From positions 1-53,519 of the forward strand of contig WFYR01000048.1 in assembly GCA_015489955.1 (NCBI GenBank): 53,519 nt of DNA, written 5' to 3'. A program made the position numbers and the translations under genes. Positions 18,238-25,406 of this stretch are shown one piece after another. This stretch comes from Mesoaciditoga sp. Its GTDB lineage: Bacteria > Thermotogota > Thermotogae > Mesoaciditogales > Mesoaciditogaceae. The notes beneath the pieces are model-generated. The model worked only from the letters and a program-made list of their open reading frames with translations, did not search any database and was not told the DNA's origin. The first letter of the stretch is position 1. Each line of letters opens with the position of its first letter.

Positions 18238-18243
18238 ATTATA
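18238..18243 (-). promoter_or_regulatory. Promoter -10 box for the minus-strand run starting at 18217
   Basis: On the minus strand the sequence reads GATGATATAATTCAG: a perfect TATAAT preceded by TGA, giving an extended -10 (TGnTATAAT). It would start RNA near 18231, leaving a leader of about 14 bases that includes the GAGGTGA ribosome site. No good -35 is seen. It is the only clear promoter I can find for the following 16 kb of minus-strand genes. Confidence 0.6.
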
Positions 18244-18275
18244 TCATCGTACAAAGGTGGTACTCTTACACTTAC

Positions 18276-18935
18276 TTATTTTACCAGATCGGTGTTTAAA
18301 AATACGGGAAATTTAACCTTCACTCCTTTCTTCTTCCCGTTTTTAACTCCCTCAATTAAAATCAGCTTTGAATTCACTTCTTTTTTTCCGTAGATCGGAA
18401 CAAAAAATTTCGGTATCAACCTGTTTTTTTCGAGCAATTCCACATGCGTTAACAAATTCATAGGAGATGTTATCATTCTAAAATATCCTTTGTTCTTCAA
18501 TATTTTAAAGGATGAAATGACGAATTTCTCGAAGGCGTTTTCATTTCTTTCCAAAAATCTCCTCTCATTTTTGCTGACTTTTCCACTTATGTGAAATGGC
18601 GGGTTGAAAAACACGAAGTCAACCGATTCGTATCCTATGAATTCTGGTATTTTCAAAACGTCCATGTTTATCACTTCAATTCTTTCGTTTAGCTGATTCA
18701 ATTTCACAAAAGCTTTCGCTTCTTCACAGGCTTTTTTATCTACATCTACGGCCTTTATCTTAAGATGCGTATTTAGCAATGCCATCATGATAGATGCCAC
18801 TCCATTCCCGCTTCCAAATTCAACGGCATTCCACACTTTCACACTTAATGGGTAACTTCCCAGAATAACTGAGGCGTGGGTATGTTTTATTTCGAATTCA
18901 TCTGGAACTTTGAATTTTGGCACTCTTATTTTCAA
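18276..18935 (-). CDS. TrmN6-like N6-adenine methyltransferase
   Basis: A 219-residue class I SAM methyltransferase. Motif I is VEFGSGNGVASIMMA, motif II is KAVDVDKKACEEAK, and the catalytic motif is FFNPPFHISG. NPPF in this context marks N6-adenine or exocyclic amine methylases of the TrmN6/YfiC group, which modify A37 of tRNA-Val. The start is TTG 18935, a TTGA overlap with the GNAT gene and GGTGAG upstream. It ends the operon of the XRE-type regulator. The tRNA target is inference; an rRNA or other target is possible. Confidence 0.78.
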   Translation of the reverse strand: MKIRVPKFKVPDEFEIKHTHASVILGSYPLSVKVWNAVEFGSGNGVASIMMALLNTHLKIKAVDVDKKACEEAKAFVKLNQLNERIEVINMDVLKIPEFIGYESVDFVFFNPPFHISGKVSKNERRFLERNENAFEKFVISSFKILKNKGYFRMITSPMNLLTHVELLEKNRLIPKFFVPIYGKKEVNSKLILIEGVKNGKKKGVKVKFPVFLNTDLVK

Positions 18936-19771
18936 AATCTCACCATTTCTAATTGTTCAAAAAACGCTTTCATTCCAAGGCTAACACACGCTTTATTGAG
19001 TGGATCGTTGTCTGGAACGTTCATTATCAAAATATTCTTTGGAAAAAATTCATTTTGAATGTTGGCAACTACGCGTTTAAAAAAGCGAGTGTAATAGTCC
19101 CATTTTTCTGGAGCGGCATCTACAATGTAAGCACCATTTGAATTTATTCCCCACACCACGTATCCAATTTTTTCACCATTTTCCACTATAAAATGGTTGT
19201 TGTATCTTTGTCCGGCATTCTTCAAACTTAGCGCTTCTCTTTGCCAATTTGGAAATCTCTTTTTTTCTTTTTCGTTTAGCACTGCCATTTCGTATATTTC
19301 TTCTGCCGTTGCCTCTTCGAATTTTACAGGCTTTTCTTCAATGGTTTTATCTAAAAAATAAGACGTCAGTTTTCTTTCAAATCTGAAGCCATATTTTTCG
19401 TAAAAAGAAACGGCTGGATCGCCTTCTGCTACCTCTAAAAACGTCTTATTCGTGTTTTTCCACTTTAAAGTGTCTAACGAGTATTCTAAAAGTGCCGTAC
19501 CGTAACCATGCCCCCTGAATTCTTTCAGTATTCCAAAAGCGTCTATTCTTGCCCTTGGAGGTCTGATCGCATTTATGGAAAGCCCAATTTCTTTGCCGTT
19601 GATAAGTATGAAAAACGAGTTTTCAAGTGAAATGGAATTTTCTTCTACATCAAGTTCAAAAGAGATGACATCCCACTTTATAGGAATGACATAGTCAGAA
19701 AATATTTCGTTTACCATATCCACTACCTTGCTTAGAGATAACGCACTCAACTTTTCAAACGTCACTTCCAT
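18932..19771 (-). CDS. Tandem GNAT acetyltransferase
   Basis: A 279-residue protein with an N-terminal GNAT domain. The acetyl-CoA motif A is AFGILKEFRGHGYGTALLEYSL (R/Q-x-x-G-x-G/A), followed by FYEKYGFRFERKLTSYFL. Residues about 150-279 look like a second, decayed GNAT fold (GEKIGYVVWG, NVPDNDPLNKACVSLGMKAF) without the pyrophosphate loop. The start is ATG 19771; the track's ATG 19780 is almost on top of the CGGGAG ribosome site, while 19771 is nine bases away. The acceptor is unknown. Confidence 0.78.
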   Translation of the reverse strand: MEVTFEKLSALSLSKVVDMVNEIFSDYVIPIKWDVISFELDVEENSISLENSFFILINGKEIGLSINAIRPPRARIDAFGILKEFRGHGYGTALLEYSLDTLKWKNTNKTFLEVAEGDPAVSFYEKYGFRFERKLTSYFLDKTIEEKPVKFEEATAEEIYEMAVLNEKEKKRFPNWQREALSLKNAGQRYNNHFIVENGEKIGYVVWGINSNGAYIVDAAPEKWDYYTRFFKRVVANIQNEFFPKNILIMNVPDNDPLNKACVSLGMKAFFEQLEMVRF

Positions 19772-19776
19772 TTTAA

Positions 19777-21510
19777 TCATCTCCCGTATCGAATTATGCC
19801 TTCTTCGGCCAATCGATCAAGGTAATACTTTGCGTCTTCAACAACATTTTGGTCAATTTCAAATTCGCGTTTTGCAAGCTCTGTCGAGTTTTCAAATGAG
19901 ATTCCCAATTCCATGAAATTCAATAGTTCGTATTTGAAACTCCTGAATTCGGGAATACGTCTGACCACTTCAAAAAACCATTCTCTATCCTTTTCGTTCA
20001 TCCACACGTCTTGAATTGGGCCTTTTACTTTTCTTAAATATTGACGGTTAACAAGACCCTGGGCTTCCTCCGCTTCCCTTGAATATGGAGCAAGCATTTT
20101 TTTCAGCGTTTCCACTTTTGTGTACTTTTCAAGTTGTTTCATCTTCTCACGTGCCATGTAAGAAATCCACTTTCTTACCAAAGGCAATTCACTTCTTGTA
20201 TGATTTTCAACGAATTCTTTGGCAACGTTCGCTTGCACTTTTGAAGAAACCGTTTTTGGAAAATCGTAGGTAACATCAAACAACGAGTTAAGAACACCTT
20301 CACCAATCCATTTGAAAGATTCAATCGAAGATTTGTCTGGAGTGTCTTCGCTTGTGTGATAGAATCTATCAGGAAACTGAGTCAATGAAGTTGCTCCCAC
20401 TCCTATGGTTGCGTCGGTGAATATGAAGTGATCGGAGCCCTCAAAATACCGTCCCGTTACCATTTTGAAATTATCGTTTTGAAGATTGGCGTAAAGCAAA
20501 TCGCTTACAATGGAGGGAATAGACCAAGGTGTTGAGGATACTTGCAAAACTGACTTGGTTTTATCTTGATCTTCACCCACCATGTCAAGATTTATTCCAA
20601 AATCAAAATCGTAATCATGATCTCGTAAATACGATATCGTTCCATACATTTCTGGTACCCAAAGGGCAATTACTTCCCTGTCTATTTCGGCTTTTCTTAA
20701 AACCCTTGCGATTTCCGCCAACAACGCTGAGCCACTGGCGTTATCATTCGCGCCGGGGCGTGGATGACAGAGATGAGCAGTCAAGATTACAAGCTTTTTA
20801 GAACTTCTCCTTCCCAACCTGGCTTCCAAAACTTCTAAAACGTTATTGCCTTCATCTGAATCTATAAGCGCTTTTATTTCCACAGCGCCGTTCTTAAATT
20901 GCTTTTTTATTTTTTTGTACTGATCATAACTGAGAGCAAAACCAAAAATTCCTTCTTTAACGTATGAGGGAAAAGAGGTGTAGTTAACCGCATGTGAAAG
21001 CAGCTCTGGAGTTCTTTCTATTGATTTAACTTGAAATCTCATAAAGTATGAAAGCACGCATTTTGCCCCAAATTTCTCCACTCCAAGATCGTAAACTCTC
21101 GAAATGTCACCATTTGCAAGAATGGCTTTTCCTCTCACATTTTTTCCTTCGTAATCTTTTTCTTTCTCTCCGCTACCAACATCAACCAACTGAAGGTTTT
21201 GAATTCCATTGGTGGGAGATGACATAAAAATAGCAGATATTGGTGAAAGTTTTAGATCTGATATGACATATTTTCCGTTTACCTTTAAAAATCCGCCATT
21301 GAGATTCCAACCTTTCGGAATCTTCCACCCTTCGCAATTTACGCCCGCCGGGTACTTCAAAATGTTTGAGTCTCCCACAACACTTTTTACAAGTTCAACC
21401 GCCTTTGAATATCCTTCACCGCCTTTCGAGTGATGAAATCTTGACAGTTCGTATTCTATCTCAAACGCATTTTGCGGAGAAAATTCATCTATCCAATTTT
21501 TTCTTAGCAT
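19777..21510 (-). CDS. M28-type aminopeptidase-like protein with DUF4910-like layout
   Basis: A 577-residue zinc peptidase-like protein. The metal-site segments are TAHLCHPRPGANDNASGSALL (His and bridging Asp), WVPEMYGTISYL (catalytic Glu region), INLDMVGEDQ (Asp) and FYHTSEDTPD (His). A PA-like insert (about 100-190, VRGKAILANGDISRVYDLGVEKFGAKCVLSYF) precedes the catalytic part. A helical C-terminal extension of some 150 residues ends in a possible winged-helix segment (DAKYYLDRLAEEGIIRYGR). There is no signal peptide. ATG 21510 is preferred over GTG 21516 because AAAGGATGA sits at the right distance. The substrate is unknown. Confidence 0.78.
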   Translation of the reverse strand: MLRKNWIDEFSPQNAFEIEYELSRFHHSKGGEGYSKAVELVKSVVGDSNILKYPAGVNCEGWKIPKGWNLNGGFLKVNGKYVISDLKLSPISAIFMSSPTNGIQNLQLVDVGSGEKEKDYEGKNVRGKAILANGDISRVYDLGVEKFGAKCVLSYFMRFQVKSIERTPELLSHAVNYTSFPSYVKEGIFGFALSYDQYKKIKKQFKNGAVEIKALIDSDEGNNVLEVLEARLGRRSSKKLVILTAHLCHPRPGANDNASGSALLAEIARVLRKAEIDREVIALWVPEMYGTISYLRDHDYDFDFGINLDMVGEDQDKTKSVLQVSSTPWSIPSIVSDLLYANLQNDNFKMVTGRYFEGSDHFIFTDATIGVGATSLTQFPDRFYHTSEDTPDKSSIESFKWIGEGVLNSLFDVTYDFPKTVSSKVQANVAKEFVENHTRSELPLVRKWISYMAREKMKQLEKYTKVETLKKMLAPYSREAEEAQGLVNRQYLRKVKGPIQDVWMNEKDREWFFEVVRRIPEFRSFKYELLNFMELGISFENSTELAKREFEIDQNVVEDAKYYLDRLAEEGIIRYGR

Positions 21511-21670
21511 TTTCACTCATCCTTTCAATCGCAGTTTTCCACAACTCTATTTTTCCGTCCGATCTGAGCTTTTCATTTTTTGTCCAAACATACCCTTTTT
21601 TCCATAAAATAAAAAATAATTCCATTTTTTCCTCGTCCACATGGAATCCCTCCAACATGATTTTAGCCAC
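21485..21670 (-). CDS. Possible 61-residue protein between the regulator and peptidase genes
   Basis: An ORF of 61 residues starts (GTG 21670) one base after the regulator's stop and overlaps the peptidase start by 26 bases. Its sequence (MAKIMLEGFHVDEEKMELFFILWKKG...) looks protein-like, with an amphipathic Lys-rich C-terminus (AIERMSENAKKKLDR). No clear ribosome site precedes GTG; ATG 21658 is an alternative. It fills what would otherwise be a roughly 160-base hole in a packed operon, which argues for a real gene. No family is recognised. Confidence 0.5.
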   Translation of the reverse strand: MAKIMLEGFHVDEEKMELFFILWKKGYVWTKNEKLRSDGKIELWKTAIERMSENAKKKLDR

Positions 21671-21671
21671 A

Positions 21672-22265
21672 TCATTTGAATTTTTGCCATCTCCCCACGA
21701 TCACTCCAAGAATGGACGATGAAATTTTCAAAACGTCTTCTATGGAAGGTTTGTATTTCGAGTTTTCAGGCTTCAAAATTACGTCATCGCCTTGAATGTA
21801 CAAACGCCTTATCTGAATCTTTTCTCCCTTCCACAAAATCAGATCTCCATCCATTGCGGGTCCTTTTTTTATCAAAGCTACGTCACCCTTAGAAAGCACC
21901 GGCTCTTCCGAGTCATCAGGCACGATAAAGCCATATGAGCATTCAGCCCATATTGGAAGTTTTATTCGTTCTATCGCTTCTTCGTTAAGTATGGATTTCT
22001 CATCGAAAACAGGTATGTCCTTTAACGTGTATTCTTTTAAGGTTGTTTTGGATTTTTCTATATCGGTTGCGCCTAAAAGATAGTCAACGCTCACATCAAA
22101 AATTTTGGAAATTTTAACAAGTGTTTGAAAGTCAGGCGCATTTCTTCCATTTTCGTAAGCGGAAATGGTCTTATCACTTAAGCCGAGCATTTTTCCTAAG
22201 GCTTTTTGGCTCAATTTTTTCTTTATTCTTAAAGTTTTTAATCGTGAAGAGAAAAACGATGGCAT
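21672..22265 (-). CDS. XRE-family regulator with LexA/S24-like C-terminal domain
   Basis: A 197-residue repressor-like protein. Residues 8-65 form a Cro/CI helix-turn-helix (LRIKKKLSQKALGKMLGLSDKTISAYENGRNAPD). The C-terminal part resembles the S24 peptidase domain of LexA/CI: FIVPDDSEEPVLSKGDVALIKK holds the Ser position and GDLILWKGEKIQIRRLYIQGD the Lys strand. The Lys expected in that strand (TVKRL in LexA) is Arg (QIRRL), so self-cleavage is doubtful. The start is ATG 22265 with GAGGTGAT. It heads an operon and faces a divergent gene with a palindrome at its transcription start, a likely binding site. Confidence 0.85.
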   Translation of the reverse strand: MPSFFSSRLKTLRIKKKLSQKALGKMLGLSDKTISAYENGRNAPDFQTLVKISKIFDVSVDYLLGATDIEKSKTTLKEYTLKDIPVFDEKSILNEEAIERIKLPIWAECSYGFIVPDDSEEPVLSKGDVALIKKGPAMDGDLILWKGEKIQIRRLYIQGDDVILKPENSKYKPSIEDVLKISSSILGVIVGRWQKFK

Positions 22266-22281
22266 TTTATCACCTCAACCA

Positions 22282-22310
22282 ATTCTACATTATATAGATT
22301 TTTTTGTCAA
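22282..22310 (-). promoter_or_regulatory. Promoter of the XRE regulator operon
   Basis: On the minus strand TTGACA (22310-22305) is followed after exactly 17 bases by TAGAAT (22287-22282). This is a near-consensus housekeeping promoter. RNA would begin near 22275, just ahead of GAGGTGAT and ATG 22265. Confidence 0.75.
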
Positions 22311-22317
22311 ATAAATC

Positions 22318-22346
22318 TTGTAAAAATAGATAGAAAGATGTATACT
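22318..22346 (+). promoter_or_regulatory. Promoter of the 22394 gene
   Basis: TTGTAA (22318-22323), a 17-base spacer and TATACT (22341-22346) make a good plus-strand promoter, back to back with the regulator's promoter. The expected start of RNA, near 22353, falls inside the palindrome described separately. Confidence 0.7.
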
Positions 22347-22357
22347 ACGATTCGTAG
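22345..22357. promoter_or_regulatory. Palindromic operator candidate CTACGA-T-TCGTAG
   Basis: A perfect 6-bp inverted repeat with a one-base centre overlaps the -10 end and the transcription start of the 22394 gene. A further half site, CTACGA, lies at 22373-22378. The neighbouring XRE regulator is the natural candidate to bind it and block the plus-strand promoter. No copy is seen in the regulator's own promoter, which is about 35 bases away. Confidence 0.55.
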
Positions 22358-22393
22358 ATGTTTTTTATTTCTCTACGAATAGGAGATGAAACG

Positions 22394-22636
22394 GTGGAAA
22401 AAGCCATACTTGAACTTTTAAAAATACAGGCTATGACAGAGTTTCAAATTACGGAAGCGCTTTTACCACTTTTGGATAAAAAAATGATTTTTCTCCGCAA
22501 TGGAAATAAGAGCTCTTGCGAAGTCAGGATTGCATTGAGCAAACTTGTTTGCGCAAAAAAGGTGTTTGTTAAAGGTGAAGTATTCATGCTAAATACTCCT
22601 CTGTCATATTTTTCAGACGAAAAAGAGAAGCGTTGA
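22394..22636 (+). CDS. Small winged-helix-like protein, unknown function
   Basis: An 80-residue protein. GTG 22394 follows TAGGAG at a normal distance; the track ATG 22358 has no ribosome site and would read through the half operator. The order of elements (AILELLKIQAMTEFQITEALLPLL, then EVRIALSKLVCAKKVFVKGEVFML) resembles a winged helix-turn-helix with a C-terminal wing. That is a fold guess, not a family match. It is transcribed from a promoter that the divergent XRE regulator probably controls. Confidence 0.65.
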   Translation: MEKAILELLKIQAMTEFQITEALLPLLDKKMIFLRNGNKSSCEVRIALSKLVCAKKVFVKGEVFMLNTPLSYFSDEKEKR

Positions 22637-22642
22637 AAGTAA

Positions 22643-22672
22643 TTGTACCCCTTGCCGTGTGAATGTTATAAT
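22643..22672 (+). promoter_or_regulatory. Promoter of the tsaB operon
   Basis: TTGTAC (22643-22648), an 18-base spacer and TATAAT (22667-22672), with TG at 22664-22665 giving an extended -10 (TGTTATAAT). It would start RNA near 22680, about 25 bases before the tsaB start. Confidence 0.72.
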
Positions 22673-22704
22673 TGTGATACTTGAAAAGATGAAGGATGAT
22701 AGAA

Positions 22705-23334
22705 TTGAATTTTTTAGCTTTGGATACCTCGTCTAACTGGATAAAAATTGCGATACAAGCGAACAATGAAGTCGCGACGATGAATTTGCGTTACAATCGA
22801 CGAGCGGATTTTTTGATGGTTGAAATTGATCATCTTTTGAGAAGTCTCAACATCTCCTTAAAAGACTTGGATGGAATGGGATGCGTAAGCGGTCCAGGGC
22901 ATTTCACTGGATTGCGAAGTGGTCTTGCAAGCATTAAAGCCATGGCTTTCGCGAGCTCTTTGAAAATATCTGCCCTTCCATACGCTGAATGTTTGAATGT
23001 TTGCGAACCCACGATTTTGTTGAGAAGAGCAAGAAGAGGATGGTGGTACTTTTCTGAATTCGATGGTGAAAAATGGTACTATTCGTTGCAGCCTTCGCAA
23101 AAACTTAAAGAGCTTACCTTAAACAAGAACGTTATTGCAGAAGAAGAAGCAGAAGATCTGAAACAAATTGATATGAAAATTAAAGAACCGATTTTTACCG
23201 CTTACGAAATGCTTGAGGCCTTAAAGAGGGCTTTTGAAATGGGGCTTACTTACGATCACATGTCCCTCAAGCCATTCTACGTTCAAAGACCTATAGCTCA
23301 AGAAAAACTCATGAAAGGGAAAAATAAATTATGA
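22705..23334 (+). CDS. tsaB: tRNA threonylcarbamoyladenosine biosynthesis protein TsaB
   Basis: A 209-residue partner of TsaD that scaffolds the complex making t6A37 on ANN-decoding tRNAs. The ASKHA N-terminal motif is FLALDTSSNWIKIAI, and the diagnostic segment is GMGCVSGPGHFTGLRSGLASIKAMA. The start is taken as TTG 22705 (MNFLALDTSS): AAGGATGAT lies just ahead of it, while the track ATG 22696 is part of that ribosome site. No tsaD or tsaE is nearby. It leads the tsaB-HEAT-mrp group through an ATGA overlap. Confidence 0.92.
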   Translation: MNFLALDTSSNWIKIAIQANNEVATMNLRYNRRADFLMVEIDHLLRSLNISLKDLDGMGCVSGPGHFTGLRSGLASIKAMAFASSLKISALPYAECLNVCEPTILLRRARRGWWYFSEFDGEKWYYSLQPSQKLKELTLNKNVIAEEEAEDLKQIDMKIKEPIFTAYEMLEALKRAFEMGLTYDHMSLKPFYVQRPIAQEKLMKGKNKL

Positions 23335-24632
23335 AAGAAAACTCGTTAAAACTTCTTAGACGATTGAAAAGAAATTTCATAGAAAGGGAAGGTGAACTTG
23401 TCTCTCAAGGTTTGACTTCTACTGTGCCGGCTATTGTAACAGCAGCGTTGATCGAATTGAGAAAGTTGAAGGATCCGTTTCACATGCACAACGCTGTGGA
23501 ACTTTTAAAAAGCCCAAACGATGAGATAGTGATCGCTTCTTTGAAATATTTAGAAAAAGTTGAGCATCCTGTTCCTTACGAAAAACTGGCTTTTTTGATG
23601 AAAAAGGGAACTAAAGTGAAAAAAGCAGTTGCAAGTGCCGCAAAACTTTGTGATTACAGGAGTGCCTGTGAATTGTTGAAGACGCTCCTTAAAGATCCAT
23701 CACATGATGTAAAAATTAGTGCTCTAAAGGCGTGCGGAGAAATTGGGTGTGATGACGAAGTTGAATACATTAAAGAACTGGCAAAGGGCGATAATATGGA
23801 TTTGAAGTTAGAAGCCATAGAAACGCTCATAGAACTTGGTGAAGAGGTAACGGAAGATGAATTGAAAAAGATCATTTTCAATCCTTTGCTTAACGATAAA
23901 GAAAGGAAAAAGGCTTTGAAACTCTTTTTGAAATATTCCATATCTCCGTTGGAAATCATAAAAAAAGTTTTAAATATGAACCATCTACCCTTGACTTTGG
24001 TGGCGCTAAAGTCACTTGGTAAAATGAAGTGTGGAGAGGTATGGGAAATCATTGAAAACTTCTTAAAAGACGAACAATCGCCTACAATTATGGAACCCGT
24101 TCTTGATTCGGCTCTTAGGAGTTGCGCAAATGAAAAGAGCGAACTTGAAAAGCTCGCATTGAAACACTTAGACCATCCATCAAAAAAGGTGAAAGTACTT
24201 GCCTTTAAAATTTTGATGCAAGTGAATGTGGCACAGGCAAAGGACTTAGTCGAAGATTTTTTGAATTCCGATATTTTTGAACTTAAAAAGGCGGCAATTC
24301 CTTTCGTTTACAATTACCCAACTCAAGAGAATATCGAAATTCTGAAGAAGATCATAAAAGAAGGCGAAGAAAGAAACGCAGCCCTTGCGCTTAAAACTCT
24401 TAGAAAACTCAAAATTTACGTTGAAGAAGCCCGAGAATACATGGAGGAAAATCATTCCCTGAACGTTAAAAAAGAAGCCTTAAAAACTCTGATCTCATCA
24501 AAACAAGTCGAAGCTAATGAGCTGGAAACAATCGCATTGTCTGACGAGCCTCTTCAGTTAAGAATTATCGCGCTGGAGGGGATTGCAAAGATCGAACCAG
24601 AAAAGCTAAATGAAATGGAGGTTACATCATGA
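23331..24632 (+). CDS. HEAT-repeat protein
   Basis: A 433-residue, all-helical protein built of roughly 30-residue HEAT-like repeats through almost its whole length. Examples are DEIVIASLKYLEKVEHPVPYEKLAFLM, HDVKISALKACGEIGCDDEVEYIKELA, LKLEAIETLIELGEEV and ALALKTLRKLKIYVEEAREYM. There is no signal peptide, membrane helix or catalytic motif. Such proteins are usually binding scaffolds. It is joined by ATGA overlaps to tsaB before it and mrp after it, so it is made together with them; a link to tRNA modification or Fe-S assembly is only inference from this. Confidence 0.8.
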   Translation: MKENSLKLLRRLKRNFIEREGELVSQGLTSTVPAIVTAALIELRKLKDPFHMHNAVELLKSPNDEIVIASLKYLEKVEHPVPYEKLAFLMKKGTKVKKAVASAAKLCDYRSACELLKTLLKDPSHDVKISALKACGEIGCDDEVEYIKELAKGDNMDLKLEAIETLIELGEEVTEDELKKIIFNPLLNDKERKKALKLFLKYSISPLEIIKKVLNMNHLPLTLVALKSLGKMKCGEVWEIIENFLKDEQSPTIMEPVLDSALRSCANEKSELEKLALKHLDHPSKKVKVLAFKILMQVNVAQAKDLVEDFLNSDIFELKKAAIPFVYNYPTQENIEILKKIIKEGEERNAALALKTLRKLKIYVEEAREYMEENHSLNVKKEALKTLISSKQVEANELETIALSDEPLQLRIIALEGIAKIEPEKLNEMEVTS

Positions 24633-25372
24633 AAACTTTAATGGTAACAAGTGGAAAGGGTGGAGTTGGAAAGTCAACGGTAGCGGTTAACCTTGCCATG
24701 GAACTTTCTTTAAATGGAAACAATGTTGGACTTATGGATGTCGATATTCACGGACCGAATGATCATGTCATACTTGGAATAGAAAAGCCTGAGATTCTAA
24801 CGGATGGTAAACATTTTCAGCCAATAGAAATAGGAAGCTTGAAATTCATGACCATTGCTTCTGCTATAGATGACAATACACCGATAATATGGAGAGGTCC
24901 ATTAAAGGCAAAGTTAATAGATCAATTCTTGCAAGATACCATGTGGGGAGATTTGGATTACATGGTTTTGGATTTTCCACCCGGTAGCGGAGATGAGCCG
25001 CTTGAAGTTTTGAAAGTTTACGACAACAAAGTGGATGGTGCGGTAATAGTGACAACGCCACAAAAAGTAGCGCTTGGTGATGTGGAAAAGATCATGAATT
25101 TCTTGAAAAAGATGAAAGTGCCTTTGATTGGAATATGGGAAAACATGTCTTACTACGTTTGTCCCCATTGTGGAAAGAAACATTATCTTTTTGGAAGACA
25201 CACCGATGAATTGGCAAAAAAGATGCAAACGGATATCATCGCGCGCATACCGTTAATACCAGAAGTGGGAGAAAAATTTGGTGCCGCGAATTTGTTCTTA
25301 ACGAGGAGTAAAGGCGAAGTGAGAGATGAATTCGAAAAAGCCGTTAAAAGGGTAGTCGATTTTTTGGGATAA
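24629..25372 (+). CDS. mrp: Mrp/NBP35 (ApbC) family Fe-S cluster carrier ATPase
   Basis: A 247-residue P-loop ATPase that binds and passes on iron-sulfur clusters. It has the deviant Walker A SGKGGVGKSTVAVNLA, the family motif LMDVDIHGPN, Walker B-like YMVLDFPPGSGDE, and the bridging cysteines in YYVCPHCGKKHYLFG. The N-terminal MIP18-like domain found in longer Mrp proteins is missing, as in many anaerobes. ATG 24629 overlaps the HEAT gene stop (ATGA), with ATGGAGGT upstream. Confidence 0.92.
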   Translation: MKTLMVTSGKGGVGKSTVAVNLAMELSLNGNNVGLMDVDIHGPNDHVILGIEKPEILTDGKHFQPIEIGSLKFMTIASAIDDNTPIIWRGPLKAKLIDQFLQDTMWGDLDYMVLDFPPGSGDEPLEVLKVYDNKVDGAVIVTTPQKVALGDVEKIMNFLKKMKVPLIGIWENMSYYVCPHCGKKHYLFGRHTDELAKKMQTDIIARIPLIPEVGEKFGAANLFLTRSKGEVRDEFEKAVKRVVDFLG

Positions 25373-25406
25373 GGCTTAGTTTCTTTTTTGAAAAGAGGGG
25401 GAAAGC

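Noticed and set aside
18250-18275. GTAC...GTAC inverted repeat as a terminator of the methyltransferase operon
   Set aside because: Only four pairs, no T-run; no terminator is evident there.
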